Assembly (NCBI GenBank): GCA_024226315.1
Contig: JAAELT010000568.1
Span: forward strand, 1 to 64,000
DNA: 64,000 nucleotides
Source: a bacterium
GTDB taxonomy: Bacteria; Acidobacteriota; Thermoanaerobaculia; Multivoradales; J023
Direction: 5' to 3'
Shown here: one piece after another, positions 53,166 through 63,567 of the stretch
Layout of the letters: the number at the start of each line of letters is the position of its first letter
Numbering within the stretch: position 1 is the first letter of the stretch
The notes under the pieces: model-generated
The model's input: only the letters and a program-made list of their open reading frames with translations
Told to the model about the DNA's origin: nothing
Database searches by the model: none
Program-made: the position numbers and the translations under genes

Positions 53166-54506
53166 TCATGCTCGCACGACGTTCGCCGCCGGTTGCCGGT
53201 AGACGCCACGGGTGTCGACGATCAGCGCCGCGTGGGCCGCCAGCAGCGCGTAGTCGACGGCCGAGTGGCGGGTGACGATGATCACCGCGTCCTGCCGCTC
53301 GAGGGTCTGCTCACCGAGCTCGACCGACTTCATGGCCGGCAGATCGGGCCAAGTGCGCATCGCCGGCGCCTCTGGGATCAAAGGATCGTGATAGGACACC
53401 GCGGCACCGAGCTCGACCAGGCGAGCGATGATCTCGAAAGCCGGGCTCTCCCTGGGGTCGGCGACGTCGGACTTGTAGGCCAGGCCGAGGATCAAGACGC
53501 GGCTGCCGCGCACCGCCTTGCCGCGATCGTTGAGGGCATCCTGAAGCTTGCCCAGCACGTAGCGCGGCATCTCGACGTTGACCTCGCCGGCCAGCTCGAT
53601 GAATCTCGCCCTCAGCCCGTACTCGCGGGCCTTCCAGGACAGGTAGAAGGGATCCACCGGAATGCAGTGCCCGCCCCAGCCCGGGCCGGGGGTGAACTTC
53701 ATGAAACCGAACGGTTTCGTCGCCGCCGCGTCGAGCACCTCCCAGACGTCGATCCCCATGGCCTCGTACACCGTCTTCAGCTCATTGACCAGGGCGATGT
53801 TGACCGACCGGAAGATGTTCTCGGTCAGCTTGGTGGCCTCCGCGGCGCGGGTCGAGGACACCGGCACCACCTGCTGGAAGACGTCGCGGTAGAGCGCCGC
53901 CGTGAGCCGGCTCGACGCCTCGTCCGCGCCGCCCACCACCTTGGGGATCACGGTCGCTGCGAAGTCACGGTTGCCCGGATCTTCGCGCTCCGGCGAGAAG
54001 GCGAGAAAGAACTCCCGACCGCACTCCAGGCCGCTGGCGGCGAGGATCGGCAAAAGCAGCTCCTCCGTCGTGCCGGGGTATGTGGTCGATTCGAGGACGA
54101 TCAGTTGGCCGAGCCGCAGCCTCCGCCCGATCTGCCGAGCGGTGGCTTCGACGTAGCTCAAATCCGGCTCGCGGTGGCGGTCGAGCGGCGTCGGCACGCA
54201 GATCAAGAGCGCGTCGGCCTCGCTCAGGCGTTCGAAATCGCAGGTGACGGCGAGCCCGCCCGAGGCCACGGCGCGCGCCACCCGGGCGCCGTCGAGGTGA
54301 TCGATATAACACCCGCCGGCCGCCAGTTGGTCGACCTTGCCGGAGTCGATGTCGAAACCCAGCACCGGGAAGCCGCTCTCGTGGAACGCCAGCGCCAGCG
54401 GCAGACCGACGTAGCCGAGCCCGATGACGCCGACGGTGGTTTGGCGCCGCTCGACGCGGTCGAGGAGCTGCTCGAGGCTGGCGGCGGTTCGATCGCTGTC
54501 ACTCAT
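53166..54506 (-). CDS. nucleotide-sugar dehydrogenase (UDP-HexNAc type)
   Basis: 446 residues. UDP-glucose/GDP-mannose dehydrogenase family: NAD-binding VGVIGLGYVGLPLALAFHE, VPTPLDRHREPDL, SPEREDPGN, NVIPK-like VIPKVVGGAD, TKLTENIFRSVNIALVNELK and the catalytic Cys in PGPGWGGHCIPVDPFYL, LGLAYKSDVADPRESPAF. It oxidises UDP-HexNAc (WbpA/TviB type) to the uronic acid; the exact sugar is not predictable. Start overlaps the TPR gene by eight bases. The 3' end is followed by an AT-rich control region. Confidence 0.93.
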   Translation of the reverse strand: MSDSDRTAASLEQLLDRVERRQTTVGVIGLGYVGLPLALAFHESGFPVLGFDIDSGKVDQLAAGGCYIDHLDGARVARAVASGGLAVTCDFERLSEADALLICVPTPLDRHREPDLSYVEATARQIGRRLRLGQLIVLESTTYPGTTEELLLPILAASGLECGREFFLAFSPEREDPGNRDFAATVIPKVVGGADEASSRLTAALYRDVFQQVVPVSSTRAAEATKLTENIFRSVNIALVNELKTVYEAMGIDVWEVLDAAATKPFGFMKFTPGPGWGGHCIPVDPFYLSWKAREYGLRARFIELAGEVNVEMPRYVLGKLQDALNDRGKAVRGSRVLILGLAYKSDVADPRESPAFEIIARLVELGAAVSYHDPLIPEAPAMRTWPDLPAMKSVELGEQTLERQDAVIIVTRHSAVDYALLAAHAALIVDTRGVYRQPAANVVRA

Positions 54507-55092
54507 CGTACCCGGTTCCTCCCTGCTTGGTTTTCCAGCGCCGCAGATCGCCGCTCTCGAAATCCCCGGAGAAGATCTCGCCTTCCGCGGTTCCTGTGGC
54601 GGCGCCGCGATCCTCATCGGACTCCCGCCTCCGGCCCAGACCGCGGTTCAGGTAACCGTGCAGATTCTTCATCTGGTTGTGGTCCAGGACGACGGCGGTG
54701 CGGAACGCCCGCTCGGCGGCCGCGCCGTCTCCAAGCTTGAGGTGGGCGCGACCGAGTTGGGCGTAGAGCTCGCCCCGGGGCTCGAGATCCCTTGCCTTCT
54801 CGTAGGCCCGGACCGCGGCTTCCGGTCGTTCCAGCAGCAGGTACTGGCCGCCGCGAGCGATCGGCAGGGCGACCTCCACCGGATCGAGCTCCTCGGCCCG
54901 GCGCAGAGCGGCGACGTTGCGCTCGAGCACCCGGCGGCTGATGCGCCCACGCTGCGACGCCTGGACGGTGACCCTCTTGACCGCCTCCAGCAGACGGCTC
55001 GCCTGCCACTTGCGGCCGGTGCGGCCGAGCTGGAGCACCAGGCAAACCGCCAGGACCGGCACCAACACCCAGACCGCGCGGCGGCCGTTCAT
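54499..55092 (-). CDS. TPR protein with N-terminal membrane anchor
   Basis: 197 residues. Anchor MNGRRAVWVLVPVLAVCLVL, then TPR helices RVLERNVAALRRAEELDP, GGQYLLLERPEAAVRAYEKA, RDLEPRGELYAQLGRAHLKL and AERAFRTAVVLDHNQMKNLH, and a polar C-terminus. Overlaps O-antigen ligase by four bases (ATGA) and the dehydrogenase by eight. Probably a scaffold in the polysaccharide assembly machinery. Family function not established. Confidence 0.8.
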   Translation of the reverse strand: MNGRRAVWVLVPVLAVCLVLQLGRTGRKWQASRLLEAVKRVTVQASQRGRISRRVLERNVAALRRAEELDPVEVALPIARGGQYLLLERPEAAVRAYEKARDLEPRGELYAQLGRAHLKLGDGAAAERAFRTAVVLDHNQMKNLHGYLNRGLGRRRESDEDRGAATGTAEGEIFSGDFESGDLRRWKTKQGGTGYDE

Positions 55093-56375
55093 GCCGGCCT
55101 CTCTCTGATCTCGGCGGCGAAGACCCAGCTCAGCAGCAGCAGTGCGGGATAGCCCGAGAGCGCGATATGAAACGGGAAATTGGTGAGCGCCAGGATCGCC
55201 AGGGCCACCACCGCGGCCCACTTCAGGGCCGCCTCGGGTCGCTCCATCGCGCTGCGGCGCAGGGTACGTATCAACATCGCGATCCCCCACAGCAGCGCCG
55301 CCACGCCGAGCGCGCCCCACTCGGCCAGGACGTGCAGGAACTCGCTGTGGGCGTTGGTGAAGTGCACCTGGTGCTGCGAGCGGTAGAAGCGCACGCCGTC
55401 GCGGTGCAGCGCCTGCTTGGCCAGGCCGAACTCGGCCCGGTAGGCGCCGTGACCCACCCCGCTCACGGGATTCTCCGAGAACATCCACCAGGCGGTGCGC
55501 CAGCCGTCGAGCCGGCCGGTGAGCACGCGGTTCACCTCGCCCTTTCGCAGCCCTACGATCTTGCGCTCCAGGCGTTCGCGCAGCGGCGAGAATGCCACTG
55601 ACGACGCCACACCGACGATCAGGATCAGCGCCGCCGCGGCGACCCGCTGTCGCGGCAGCAGCCACAGCCACAGCACCAGACTGCCGACGAAGACAGCCGC
55701 CAGCGCGGTCAGCGTGCGGGTGGCGAGCATGGCGTAGAAGCACAGCGCCGCGATCAGCACCCAGACCACGCGCCAGGCGAGGGAGCGCTCCTGCCACGCC
55801 GCCAGCTGCGCGATCAGGCACGGCACCACCAGATAGGCGGCGAGGTCGAACGCGCTGCCGGCGAGCGAGGTGAGGCCAATCCGCTCGTTGACCTCGTGCT
55901 CGAAACGAAACGGGTTGAACAGCTGGTGGAATTGCAGTACCGCCAGCAACGACAACACCGTGGCCGGGATGACCATCCCACGGAGCAGGTCGCGGTGTTC
56001 GTCGCCGGTGAGCGCGAAGCTCCAGCAGATCATGCAGACGGCTCCGATCCACAGCGAGACCAGGGCCTCGCGCACGTGCAGCGGATGAGAGCTGGTGAGA
56101 AGGCCCGAGGTCGCCACGGCGAGCACGGGCAGGATCGCCAGGATCACCGGCTGCCTCAGGGCGGTCCGCCACTCGATTCGCTCGAGCGCCCGCCAGCGCC
56201 AGGCCAGGAAGATCAGCGACGCCAGCGCCAGGCATTCACTGATCAACAACTTGGGCAGGCGGAAGTTCTCCTGCGCGGTGCGAGAGAACGCCACCGGGAC
56301 CAACAGAATCAAGAGCCAGAGCATGAGCAGGCCGACTTTCGCGAGGCGCGAGCCGGCGGTGGATCGAACGCTCAA
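55089..56375 (-). CDS. O-antigen ligase/polymerase (Wzy_C family)
   Basis: 428 residues, about 11 transmembrane helices. The N-terminal LLMLWLLILLVPVAFS and further segments alternate with short loops; the large periplasmic loop near GRLDGWRTAWWMFSENPVSG and GVGHGAYRAEF, HQVHFTNAHSEFLHVLAEWG has the R-x-x-x-W and NAH(S/N)-E-x-L motifs of Wzy_C. It joins or polymerises polysaccharide on lipid carriers. TTG start with GGAGG upstream; the neighbour bactofilin ends seven bases before. Confidence 0.88.
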   Translation of the reverse strand: MSVRSTAGSRLAKVGLLMLWLLILLVPVAFSRTAQENFRLPKLLISECLALASLIFLAWRWRALERIEWRTALRQPVILAILPVLAVATSGLLTSSHPLHVREALVSLWIGAVCMICWSFALTGDEHRDLLRGMVIPATVLSLLAVLQFHQLFNPFRFEHEVNERIGLTSLAGSAFDLAAYLVVPCLIAQLAAWQERSLAWRVVWVLIAALCFYAMLATRTLTALAAVFVGSLVLWLWLLPRQRVAAAALILIVGVASSVAFSPLRERLERKIVGLRKGEVNRVLTGRLDGWRTAWWMFSENPVSGVGHGAYRAEFGLAKQALHRDGVRFYRSQHQVHFTNAHSEFLHVLAEWGALGVAALLWGIAMLIRTLRRSAMERPEAALKWAAVVALAILALTNFPFHIALSGYPALLLLSWVFAAEIRERPA

Positions 56376-56382
56376 GGTCGGT

Positions 56383-57219
56383 TCACGCCTCCGCCGCTCC
56401 CTCCGCCGCTCCCTCCGCCTCGGAACCCTTGAAATACGAGCCGATCATCTCGTAGGCCCGCCGGACGTCGTCACCCGGCTCCACGATGCGTCCGAACAGG
56501 GTTCGGTACGTATGCTGCATCGTGTCCAGGTCGCGCTCCTTGAGCAGCTTCACCAGTTCTTCGACCACCCGAATCGAGGTCGTGCCGTAGGCCTCGTTCT
56601 TGGCTTCCCGTTCGAGCAGCACGAGGGCGAAGAACAGCTGGTCTGGCAGCTCCTCGCCCGCTTCGAGCACCCGTGAGGACAGCGGCGAGACCTCCACGTG
56701 CCGGGGCTCGGCCTCGATCGGCAAGCTCTTGGGCGGCTCTTGTCCCTCCGGCGGGCTCTGGGCCAGCTGCGGCGGCGCGGGCGCCCCCTTGCGATCGAAA
56801 TAGAACGGCAGTGAGCGCAGCTGCTGGGCGAAGCGGGAGAAGAGCAGGAAGAGCTCCTTCTCCGAGGAGAAGTTCCCCACGAGGTGCGCATTCTTGCCGA
56901 TCTCGATGCCCTCCGTCTCCTGCAAGACGATGCGTGCCTGCGCCCTTTCTTCGAGGTGAATCGATTTGGCCTGCACTTTCCAGGACGTCAAGCTTCCCTG
57001 GACGTAGCAGGTCTCGGCGCAGCGTACCGAGACCGCCTCGACCTCGGCGTTCGACTCGATGCGGATCGAGCCACCAACGGATTCGATCTCGCCGTAGTGC
57101 CCGGAGTTCTGGATCACCAGGTTGCCCGGTGTGCGCACCGACAGCTGGCCGTGCACGTCGATCTGGATCTCCGTGCCGGAGGGGATGATCATCGTCGGCG
57201 AGCTTTCGGTCTTGTTCAT
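56383..57219 (-). CDS. bactofilin-like polymer-forming protein
   Basis: 278 residues. The central domain (about 10-120) is a beta-helix of the bactofilin kind: GTEIQIDVHGQLSVRTPGNL, VQGSLTSWKVQAKSIHLEER, AQARIVLQETEGIEIGKNAH. N- and C-terminal extensions are helical and charged; the C-terminal (about 150-278) includes FFALVLLEREAKNEAYGTTS and ends in AEGAAEGAAEA repeats. Bactofilins form filaments at the membrane and often work with M23 peptidases to shape cell wall. The M23 gene is the next upstream gene on the same strand. Confidence 0.82.
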   Translation of the reverse strand: MNKTESSPTMIIPSGTEIQIDVHGQLSVRTPGNLVIQNSGHYGEIESVGGSIRIESNAEVEAVSVRCAETCYVQGSLTSWKVQAKSIHLEERAQARIVLQETEGIEIGKNAHLVGNFSSEKELFLLFSRFAQQLRSLPFYFDRKGAPAPPQLAQSPPEGQEPPKSLPIEAEPRHVEVSPLSSRVLEAGEELPDQLFFALVLLEREAKNEAYGTTSIRVVEELVKLLKERDLDTMQHTYRTLFGRIVEPGDDVRRAYEMIGSYFKGSEAEGAAEGAAEA

Positions 57220-57304
57220 CGAAATCTCCAGTCGAGGCGCGGCCCTTCGGTCTAGATCGACGGCAATACTACTCGAACTCTGATTTATCAGGGCGGTCCG
57301 GCTT

Positions 57305-57336
57305 CCCCCCTTTGAAAAAGGGGGGATCGAGGGGGG
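57305..57336. repeat. C6/G6 hairpin, dispersed-repeat type
   Basis: CCCCCCTTT-GAA-AAAGGGGGG (57305-57325) is followed by ATCGAGGGGGGATTT, so the minus strand reads AAATCCCCCCTCGATCCCCC. Short repeats of this kind are scattered in intergenic regions of many unrelated bacteria, and this copy lies in the 142-base gap between the M23 and bactofilin genes. It can also act as a terminator. Confidence 0.6.
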
Positions 57337-57361
57337 ATTTCTTGGCAGGGGGAGGGCCGGA

Positions 57362-58540
57362 TCAGCGCCGCAGGATGCGCGGCAGGGGCTCGAATCCGCG
57401 GGCATCCGGGGAGTTGCGGGCCCGGATCAACAGCCTCTCCTCGTCGCGCCAACGGTGGTCGAGAATGTAGATGCGGGGATCGATCGGGGTGAACTCGCCG
57501 TTCTCCTGGAGCCTGCGGACCTCGTAGTGCAGGTGGGGATTGGTGCTCCAGCCGGTGTTGCCGACAGTGCCGATGACGTCCCCCTGGCGGACTTTCTGGC
57601 CGGCGCGCACCTTGATCTCGTCGCAATGGCCGAAGAGGGTGATGAAACGGTCGCCATTACGCAACGCGACCAGGTTGCCGTAGCGCCACCAGCCGACGCT
57701 ACGGCGCAACGGATAGCGACCGGCGAAAGCCACCACGCCGCCCGCCGGCGCGTGGATCGGCGTGCCGACCGCCGCCGCCAGATCGATGCCGGCGTGGAAA
57801 TCGATCTCCTTGGTAAACGGGCTCGTGCGGGTGCCGAACGGGCTGGTGAGCACGAAGTCCTGACCGCGCAGCGGCGAGATCGAGGGTGTCGTCTCCACCT
57901 GCTCACGGTGAGATTCCTCGAAGCTCTGGACCTCGTCCAGGAAGACCGAGAGCACGCCCAGCTGCTCAGTGATCCGGGCGTGAAGCCCGTTGCCGCGGCG
58001 GATCGAAGCGGCGTAGATCGAGTGCGGCACCTTCGCGGGCTCATGAGGGTAGCCGCCCTTGCCCAGCGAGCCGTCCTCGGAGAAGCCGTAGGCGAGATAG
58101 ATCTTGGACATCTCGATCCGCACTTCGTCGCTGTGCTTCTCGAGCTCGGCGAGATGCACCACCAGGGCCTTGAGCCGGTCTCCCTCGCGGGTGCGCTGCC
58201 GTACCAGGTCCTGGTACTCGCTCATCGCCAGGCGGTTGCCGATCACGGTCGGCGCGACGGCCAGCGAAAAGACGACGAACGCGAGGTAGACGGCCGAGCC
58301 GAGCACGATCCAGGCGACCTGCCTGCGGGTCAGGAAGAGGTAGCGGACACCCTGACGGATGTTGTGCGGGTGGTACTGGACCTCGAGAAACGGCCGCTGA
58401 TCCACGACCGCCCGCCCGGCGGTGCCCCAGAGCGCCACGCGTCGCGCCACGGCACGCAAGGGAGCCATGACGGTATCGAGGATCTTGGTTCGTACAGAAC
58501 GGCCCATCTTTGTGTCTCTGACATGCGTCTCTAACATCAA
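57362..58540 (-). CDS. membrane-anchored M23 peptidase
   Basis: 392 residues (an internal ATG at 58507 is an alternative start). One transmembrane helix (about 72-95, VAWIVLGSAVYLAFVVFSLA), a coiled-coil region (about 105-225), then the LytM/M23 domain (about 235-350) with zinc motif FHAGIDLAAAVGTPI, GNLVALRNGDRFITLFGHCD and HLHYEVRRLQE. This is a cell-wall endopeptidase of the bacterial-shape type. The bactofilin-like gene that follows is a common partner in cell-shape control (as for CcmA with Csd peptidases). Function in surface polysaccharide export is also possible. Confidence 0.88.
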   Translation of the reverse strand: MMLETHVRDTKMGRSVRTKILDTVMAPLRAVARRVALWGTAGRAVVDQRPFLEVQYHPHNIRQGVRYLFLTRRQVAWIVLGSAVYLAFVVFSLAVAPTVIGNRLAMSEYQDLVRQRTREGDRLKALVVHLAELEKHSDEVRIEMSKIYLAYGFSEDGSLGKGGYPHEPAKVPHSIYAASIRRGNGLHARITEQLGVLSVFLDEVQSFEESHREQVETTPSISPLRGQDFVLTSPFGTRTSPFTKEIDFHAGIDLAAAVGTPIHAPAGGVVAFAGRYPLRRSVGWWRYGNLVALRNGDRFITLFGHCDEIKVRAGQKVRQGDVIGTVGNTGWSTNPHLHYEVRRLQENGEFTPIDPRIYILDHRWRDEERLLIRARNSPDARGFEPLPRILRR

Positions 58541-58597
58541 CGCGAACTGGTCGATGCCACCATAGCATCAAATCCCGACCGGCGGAGACCTAGTCTC

Positions 58598-59425
58598 TCA
58601 CATCAGCCCTTCGATCGGGTCAACGCGGTCGAGCTTGGCCTCGTCGACGTGACGGCGGACGACCTCGAGCAGCTCGCGGTGCAGGCTCTCGGGGCCGGCG
58701 ATCAGGTTGCCGGAGCGGAAGAAATCGTCGCCGCCGTCGAGGTCGGTGATCCGGCCGCCAGCCTCGCGGATCAAGAGCGTGCCGGCGGCGAAATCCCAGG
58801 GCGAGAGCCGGAACTCGAAGAAGCCGTCGTAGACGCCGGCGGCTGTGTAGGCCAGGTCGAGCGCCGCCGAGCCGCAGCGGCGGATCGCCCGCGCCGCCAG
58901 GAAGACGTCTCTGAAGACGTCGAGGTAGAGGTCTAGCGCGCCGCGCACCCGGAACGGATAACCGGTGGCCAGGAAGGCGCCGTCGAGCCCCGGCCGCCCC
59001 GAGATCCGTATCGGCCGATCGTTCCAGCGCGCGCCGCCGCCGACCGTGGCGGTGAAGAGATTCTCTCCCACCGGGTCGAGAACCGCTCCCGCCACCACCT
59101 CCCGGCGGTGCAGGCAGGCGACCGACACCGAGAACACCGGCAGTCCTTGCAGGAAGTTCGCCGTGCCGTCCAGCGGATCGAGCACCCACTCGTACTCCGA
59201 GTCGCCGGCCGTCCAGCCGCTCTCCTCGGCCAGGATCCGGTGCTCGGGAAAGCACCGGTGGATCTCCGCGATCACCGCCGCCTCGCTGTCGTGGTCGGCA
59301 CGACTCACCAGGTCGTGGGTGCCCTTGTGCCGGATCTCGATGCCGCTATCGCGGAAATAGCGCCGCAGGACCTCCGCGCCGGCACGGGCACCGGCAATCG
59401 CCGTTTCGAGCAGCTCCTGGGACAT
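58598..59425 (-). CDS. suhB: inositol-1-monophosphatase family protein
   Basis: 275 residues. Metal-binding motifs AEESGW, WVLDPLDGTANFLQGLPVF and, at the end, WDFAAGTLLIREAGGRITD, and RRCGSAALDLAYTAAG are the full IMPase family set. Acts on inositol phosphate or a similar sugar phosphate; SuhB also has RNA-linked roles in other bacteria. Start follows the pyrC stop by six bases, so it is co-transcribed with the pyr genes. No signal peptide. Confidence 0.9.
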   Translation of the reverse strand: MSQELLETAIAGARAGAEVLRRYFRDSGIEIRHKGTHDLVSRADHDSEAAVIAEIHRCFPEHRILAEESGWTAGDSEYEWVLDPLDGTANFLQGLPVFSVSVACLHRREVVAGAVLDPVGENLFTATVGGGARWNDRPIRISGRPGLDGAFLATGYPFRVRGALDLYLDVFRDVFLAARAIRRCGSAALDLAYTAAGVYDGFFEFRLSPWDFAAGTLLIREAGGRITDLDGGDDFFRSGNLIAGPESLHRELLEVVRRHVDEAKLDRVDPIEGLM

Positions 59426-59431
59426 CGGACT

Positions 59432-60741
59432 CTAGAGCGTCACCGGCTGGCCGCCGAGCAGAGTGCCGACCGCGGCACCGGTCAGCTGCCAGCCGTCAAA
59501 AGGCGTGTTGCACGACCGGCTGTGGAAATCCTCGGACCGCACCGTGACCTCGCGCTCGAGATCGATCAGCGTCAGGTCGGCAGGCCGGCCGGGCTCGAGG
59601 CTGCCGCCAGGCAGGCCGAGCACCCGGGCCGGGCCGGTCGACAGCAGGCGGACCAGCGCCGCGAGATCCAGGATGCCCGGACGCACCAGGCGATCGAGAC
59701 ACAGGCTGACGGTTGTCTCGAGCCCTAGGATGCCGAAAGGAGCGACCGAGAACTGCACGTCCTTCTCGTCCGGATGGTGGGGGGCGTGATCCGACGCGAT
59801 GACGTCGACGGTGCCGTCGGTGAGCCCCTCGACCAACGCCTCGACGTCAGCCGAAGAGCGCAGCGGCGGCTTCATCTTGGTGGCGGTCGAGAACGTGCTG
59901 TCGGCCACCTCGCGGTCGGTCAGCAGCAGGTGGTGCGGCGACACCTCGCAGGTCACCGACAGGCCGCGACGCTTGGCCTCGCGCACCATCGCCAGGCTGC
60001 GCCCGGTCGACAGGTGCGCCACGTGGTAGCGGCCGCCGGTGTCCGCCGACAGCAGCAGGTCGCGGGCCACCATCACGTCCTCGGCCAGCGCCGGAATGCC
60101 TGGCAGACCCAGCCGTGTCGACCACTCGCCTTCGTGCATGACGCCGTCGGCGGTCAGGTCGAGATCCTCGGCGTGCTGGATCACGGGGACGTCGTAGTGC
60201 TGGGCGTAGAGCAGAGCGCGCCGCATCATGGCGGCGCTGCTCACCGGCAGGCCGTCGTCGGAGATTGCCACCGCCCCGGCAGCGACCATGTCTCCGATCT
60301 CGGCCAGATCCTCGCCGCCGAGCCCCCTGGTGATCGCCCCGATCGGGTACACGCGTGCAAAGGGATGGCGGTCGGCCTCGGTCATGATCAGCTCGGTGAC
60401 CGCGCGGTGGTCGTGCACCGGCAGCGTGTTGGCCATGCAGGCCACCGCGGTGAAGCCGCCGGCCGCCGCCGAGCGCACGCCCGAGGCCACCGTCTCCTTG
60501 TACTCGAAGCCGGGCTCGCGCAAGTGGACGTGGATGTCGATCAGACCCGGCGTCACCACCAGACCGGCGGCGTCGGTCACCTCGGCGCCGGCGGCGTCCA
60601 GGTTCTCGCCCAGCTCCGCCACCTTGCCGTCCTCGATCGCGACGTCGAGCACGCGGTCGAGATCCTGACTCGGGTCGATCACCCTGCCGCCACGAACAAT
60701 GCGTTTCGTGTCGCAGACCTGTCTGTTGCCGTCGGCCCGCT

Positions 60742-60745
<4 letters not shown>
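59432..60745 (-). CDS. pyrC: dihydroorotase
   Basis: 437 residues, class I type. Metal-binding DIHVHLREPGFEYKETVASG, then GGFTAVACMANTLPVHDH, PVIQHAEDLDLTADG, ASDHAPHHPDEKD and LTLIDLERE. Cyclises carbamoyl aspartate to dihydroorotate in pyrimidine synthesis. Its ATG overlaps the TGA of pyrB (ATGA). No fusion with carbamoyltransferase. Confidence 0.95.
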
Positions 60746-61718
<973 letters not shown>

Positions 61719-61722
<4 letters not shown>

Positions 61723-62300
61723 CGGGCCTCGCCTTCGACCGGCTTCAGAACCCTGGCGCCGTCGGCCTCGTCGATGCCTTCGAAACCGACCTCGACCTGC
61801 TCGGAGCGCGCGGTCTGCACCTGGGCGCCGACCACGTCGGCCTGGATCGGCAGCTCGCGGTGGCCGCGGTCGATCAGCACCGCCAGCCGCACCGCCCGCG
61901 GGCGGCCGTAGTCGTTGAGCTCGTCGAGGGCGGCGCGGATGGTGCGACCGGTGAACAGCACGTCGTCGCACAGCACCACCACCCGGCCGTCGATCGGCTC
62001 CGGTAGACGAGTCTCCCGAACCACGGGATGTGGCCCGATGGTCGACAGGTCGTCGCGGTAGAGGGTGATGTCGAGCACCCCCAGAGGCAACGTGACGTCT
62101 TCCATCGCCGCGATCTCGTCGCGCAGACGCTTGGCCAGCGGCACGCCTCGGGTGCGGATGCCGACCAGCAGCATTCGGTCGAGCTCGTCGTGACGCTCGA
62201 CCAGCTCGCCCGCCATACGGCGGATCATGCGACTCATCTGACGCGCGTCGAGCAGGGCTCGCTGCAAGCGGAAGCGCTGGGGACCGGTCTTGTTCGTCAA
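61719..62300 (-). CDS. pyrR: bifunctional pyr operon regulator / uracil phosphoribosyltransferase
   Basis: 193 residues. PRPP motif VVVLCDDVLFTGRTIRAAL, RTRGVPLAKRLRDEI, GVLDITLYRDDLS and PVVRETRLP match PyrR, which binds pyr mRNA to attenuate transcription. Start chosen at TTG with CCGGAG upstream; an in-frame GTG 30 bases upstream is possible. First gene of pyrR-pyrB-pyrC-suhB. No clear PyrR-binding stem was recognised in the 100-base leader. Confidence 0.92.
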
Positions 62301-62404
62301 GGGGATCTCCGGAACCGGGGGCGGGGCCACCCCGCCGATCGGCCGGCATCGTATGAGCGGGAGGACGGATTGTCAATCTCGCGCGGGGCGTTAGAATCGG
62401 CGAC

Positions 62405-62992
62405 ATGTCGCCAAAGAACAAGCGCTCCGACGACGAGAAATCCAACTTGGGGCTCGCCGGCTTCGTGCGCGCCCACCGCCAGGAGATCACGTTCCTGGTC
62501 GTCTTCATCCTGATCCTGGGCGGCGGCTTCACCCTGCTGTCCGTGAATTGGGTCAACGACAACGTGATCGAGCCGTTCACCGCCGGCGTCGCCAAGGTCA
62601 GCGGCGTGACCCTCAACCTGATCGGCCAGGACATCGAGATGCAGGACACGATCATCCGCAACAAGCGCTTCGCGGTGAACATCCGCAACGGCTGCAACGG
62701 CGTCGAGACGATGATCATCTTCCTGGCCGCGGTGATCTCGTTCCCGGCGCCCTGGAAGGCGCGGCTGACCGGACTCGCCCTGGGCCTGCTGGCGATCCAG
62801 GGAATCAACCTGGTGCGGGTCGTGGCGCTGTTCTTGACCGGCGTCTACTTTCCGAAGTTCTTCGACAGCTCGCACACCGTGGTGTGGCAGACGATCGTGA
62901 TCCTGTTCGGAGTCTTCCTGTGGATCTTCTGGGCCAACCGGTTCGCCAACCCCGCACCGGCGGAGGCGCCAGCAGAGGTGGAGGCGGAATGA
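62405..62992 (+). CDS. xrtH: exosortase H
   Basis: 195 residues with about five membrane segments (near 28-48, 92-112, 117-137, 155-175). Exosortase triad: Cys in NIRNGCNGVETM, Arg in INLVRVVALFL and His in FDSSHTVVWQTI. The length and compactness fit XrtH, the IPTLxxWG-CTERM exosortase. It cuts the C-terminal tail of exported proteins. No substrate with such a tail is visible in this window. Overlaps the next gene by four bases (ATGA). Confidence 0.85.
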   Translation: MSPKNKRSDDEKSNLGLAGFVRAHRQEITFLVVFILILGGGFTLLSVNWVNDNVIEPFTAGVAKVSGVTLNLIGQDIEMQDTIIRNKRFAVNIRNGCNGVETMIIFLAAVISFPAPWKARLTGLALGLLAIQGINLVRVVALFLTGVYFPKFFDSSHTVVWQTIVILFGVFLWIFWANRFANPAPAEAPAEVEAE

Positions 62993-63567
62993 AGCTGCCG
63001 TCCACCTCCTGGGCCTGGCGGTTCGTGCTGGGCGCGGTGCTGTGGATGATTCCGGTGGTCGCCCTGTGGCTGGTGCTGACGCCCTTCTACAACAAGTTCC
63101 TGACCACCAGCGCCGAGAACCTGGTGCGGCTGACCGAGCACCCGTCGGTGACCCGGCTGCTCGTCCACGACGATCACCACTTCGTGATCACCCGCACCGA
63201 CGTGCCGAGCCCCAAGGGTTTTCTCGACTCGGTGCGCGTCACCGACGTGCACTTTCCGCTGATCATGCTCGGCGTCTTCTTCCTGGGGGTGCCCGGCATC
63301 CCCAGGCGCAAGCGGTTCGAGAACCTGGGATGGGCGCTCTTGATCTCGATCTTCTTCCACATCGTCTCGCTGCTGTTCTGGGTCAAGTTCGTCTACGCCA
63401 CCCAGCTCGGCGACTGGAGCGCCGAGCACTACGGCACCTTCCAGCAGAACTTCTGGGGCCTCGGCAAGCACCTGCTCGACCTGCCCTTCAAGTTCTCGAT
63501 GCCTCTCTTGCTGTGGGCCGGCTTCTACCTGCGCGAGCTGCTGCCGGGCCGCGAGTCGAAGTCCTAG
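62989..63567 (+). CDS. exosortase H-associated membrane protein
   Basis: 192 residues. Four membrane segments (about 8-30, 80-100, 108-132, 160-182) with a periplasmic loop of about 50 residues. This protein type regularly follows XrtH and is named for that. It probably supports exosortase or its substrates. Stop shares CTAG with the radical SAM gene on the other strand. Confidence 0.82.
   Translation: MKLPSTSWAWRFVLGAVLWMIPVVALWLVLTPFYNKFLTTSAENLVRLTEHPSVTRLLVHDDHHFVITRTDVPSPKGFLDSVRVTDVHFPLIMLGVFFLGVPGIPRRKRFENLGWALLISIFFHIVSLLFWVKFVYATQLGDWSAEHYGTFQQNFWGLGKHLLDLPFKFSMPLLLWAGFYLRELLPGRESKS

Noticed and set aside
51006..54740. Very long open frame on the plus strand across the polysaccharide genes (over 1200 codons)
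   Set aside because: It is antisense to FlaA1-type dehydratase, dehydrogenase and glycosyltransferase genes with clear motifs. High GC makes such shadow frames common, and its translation shows no domain.
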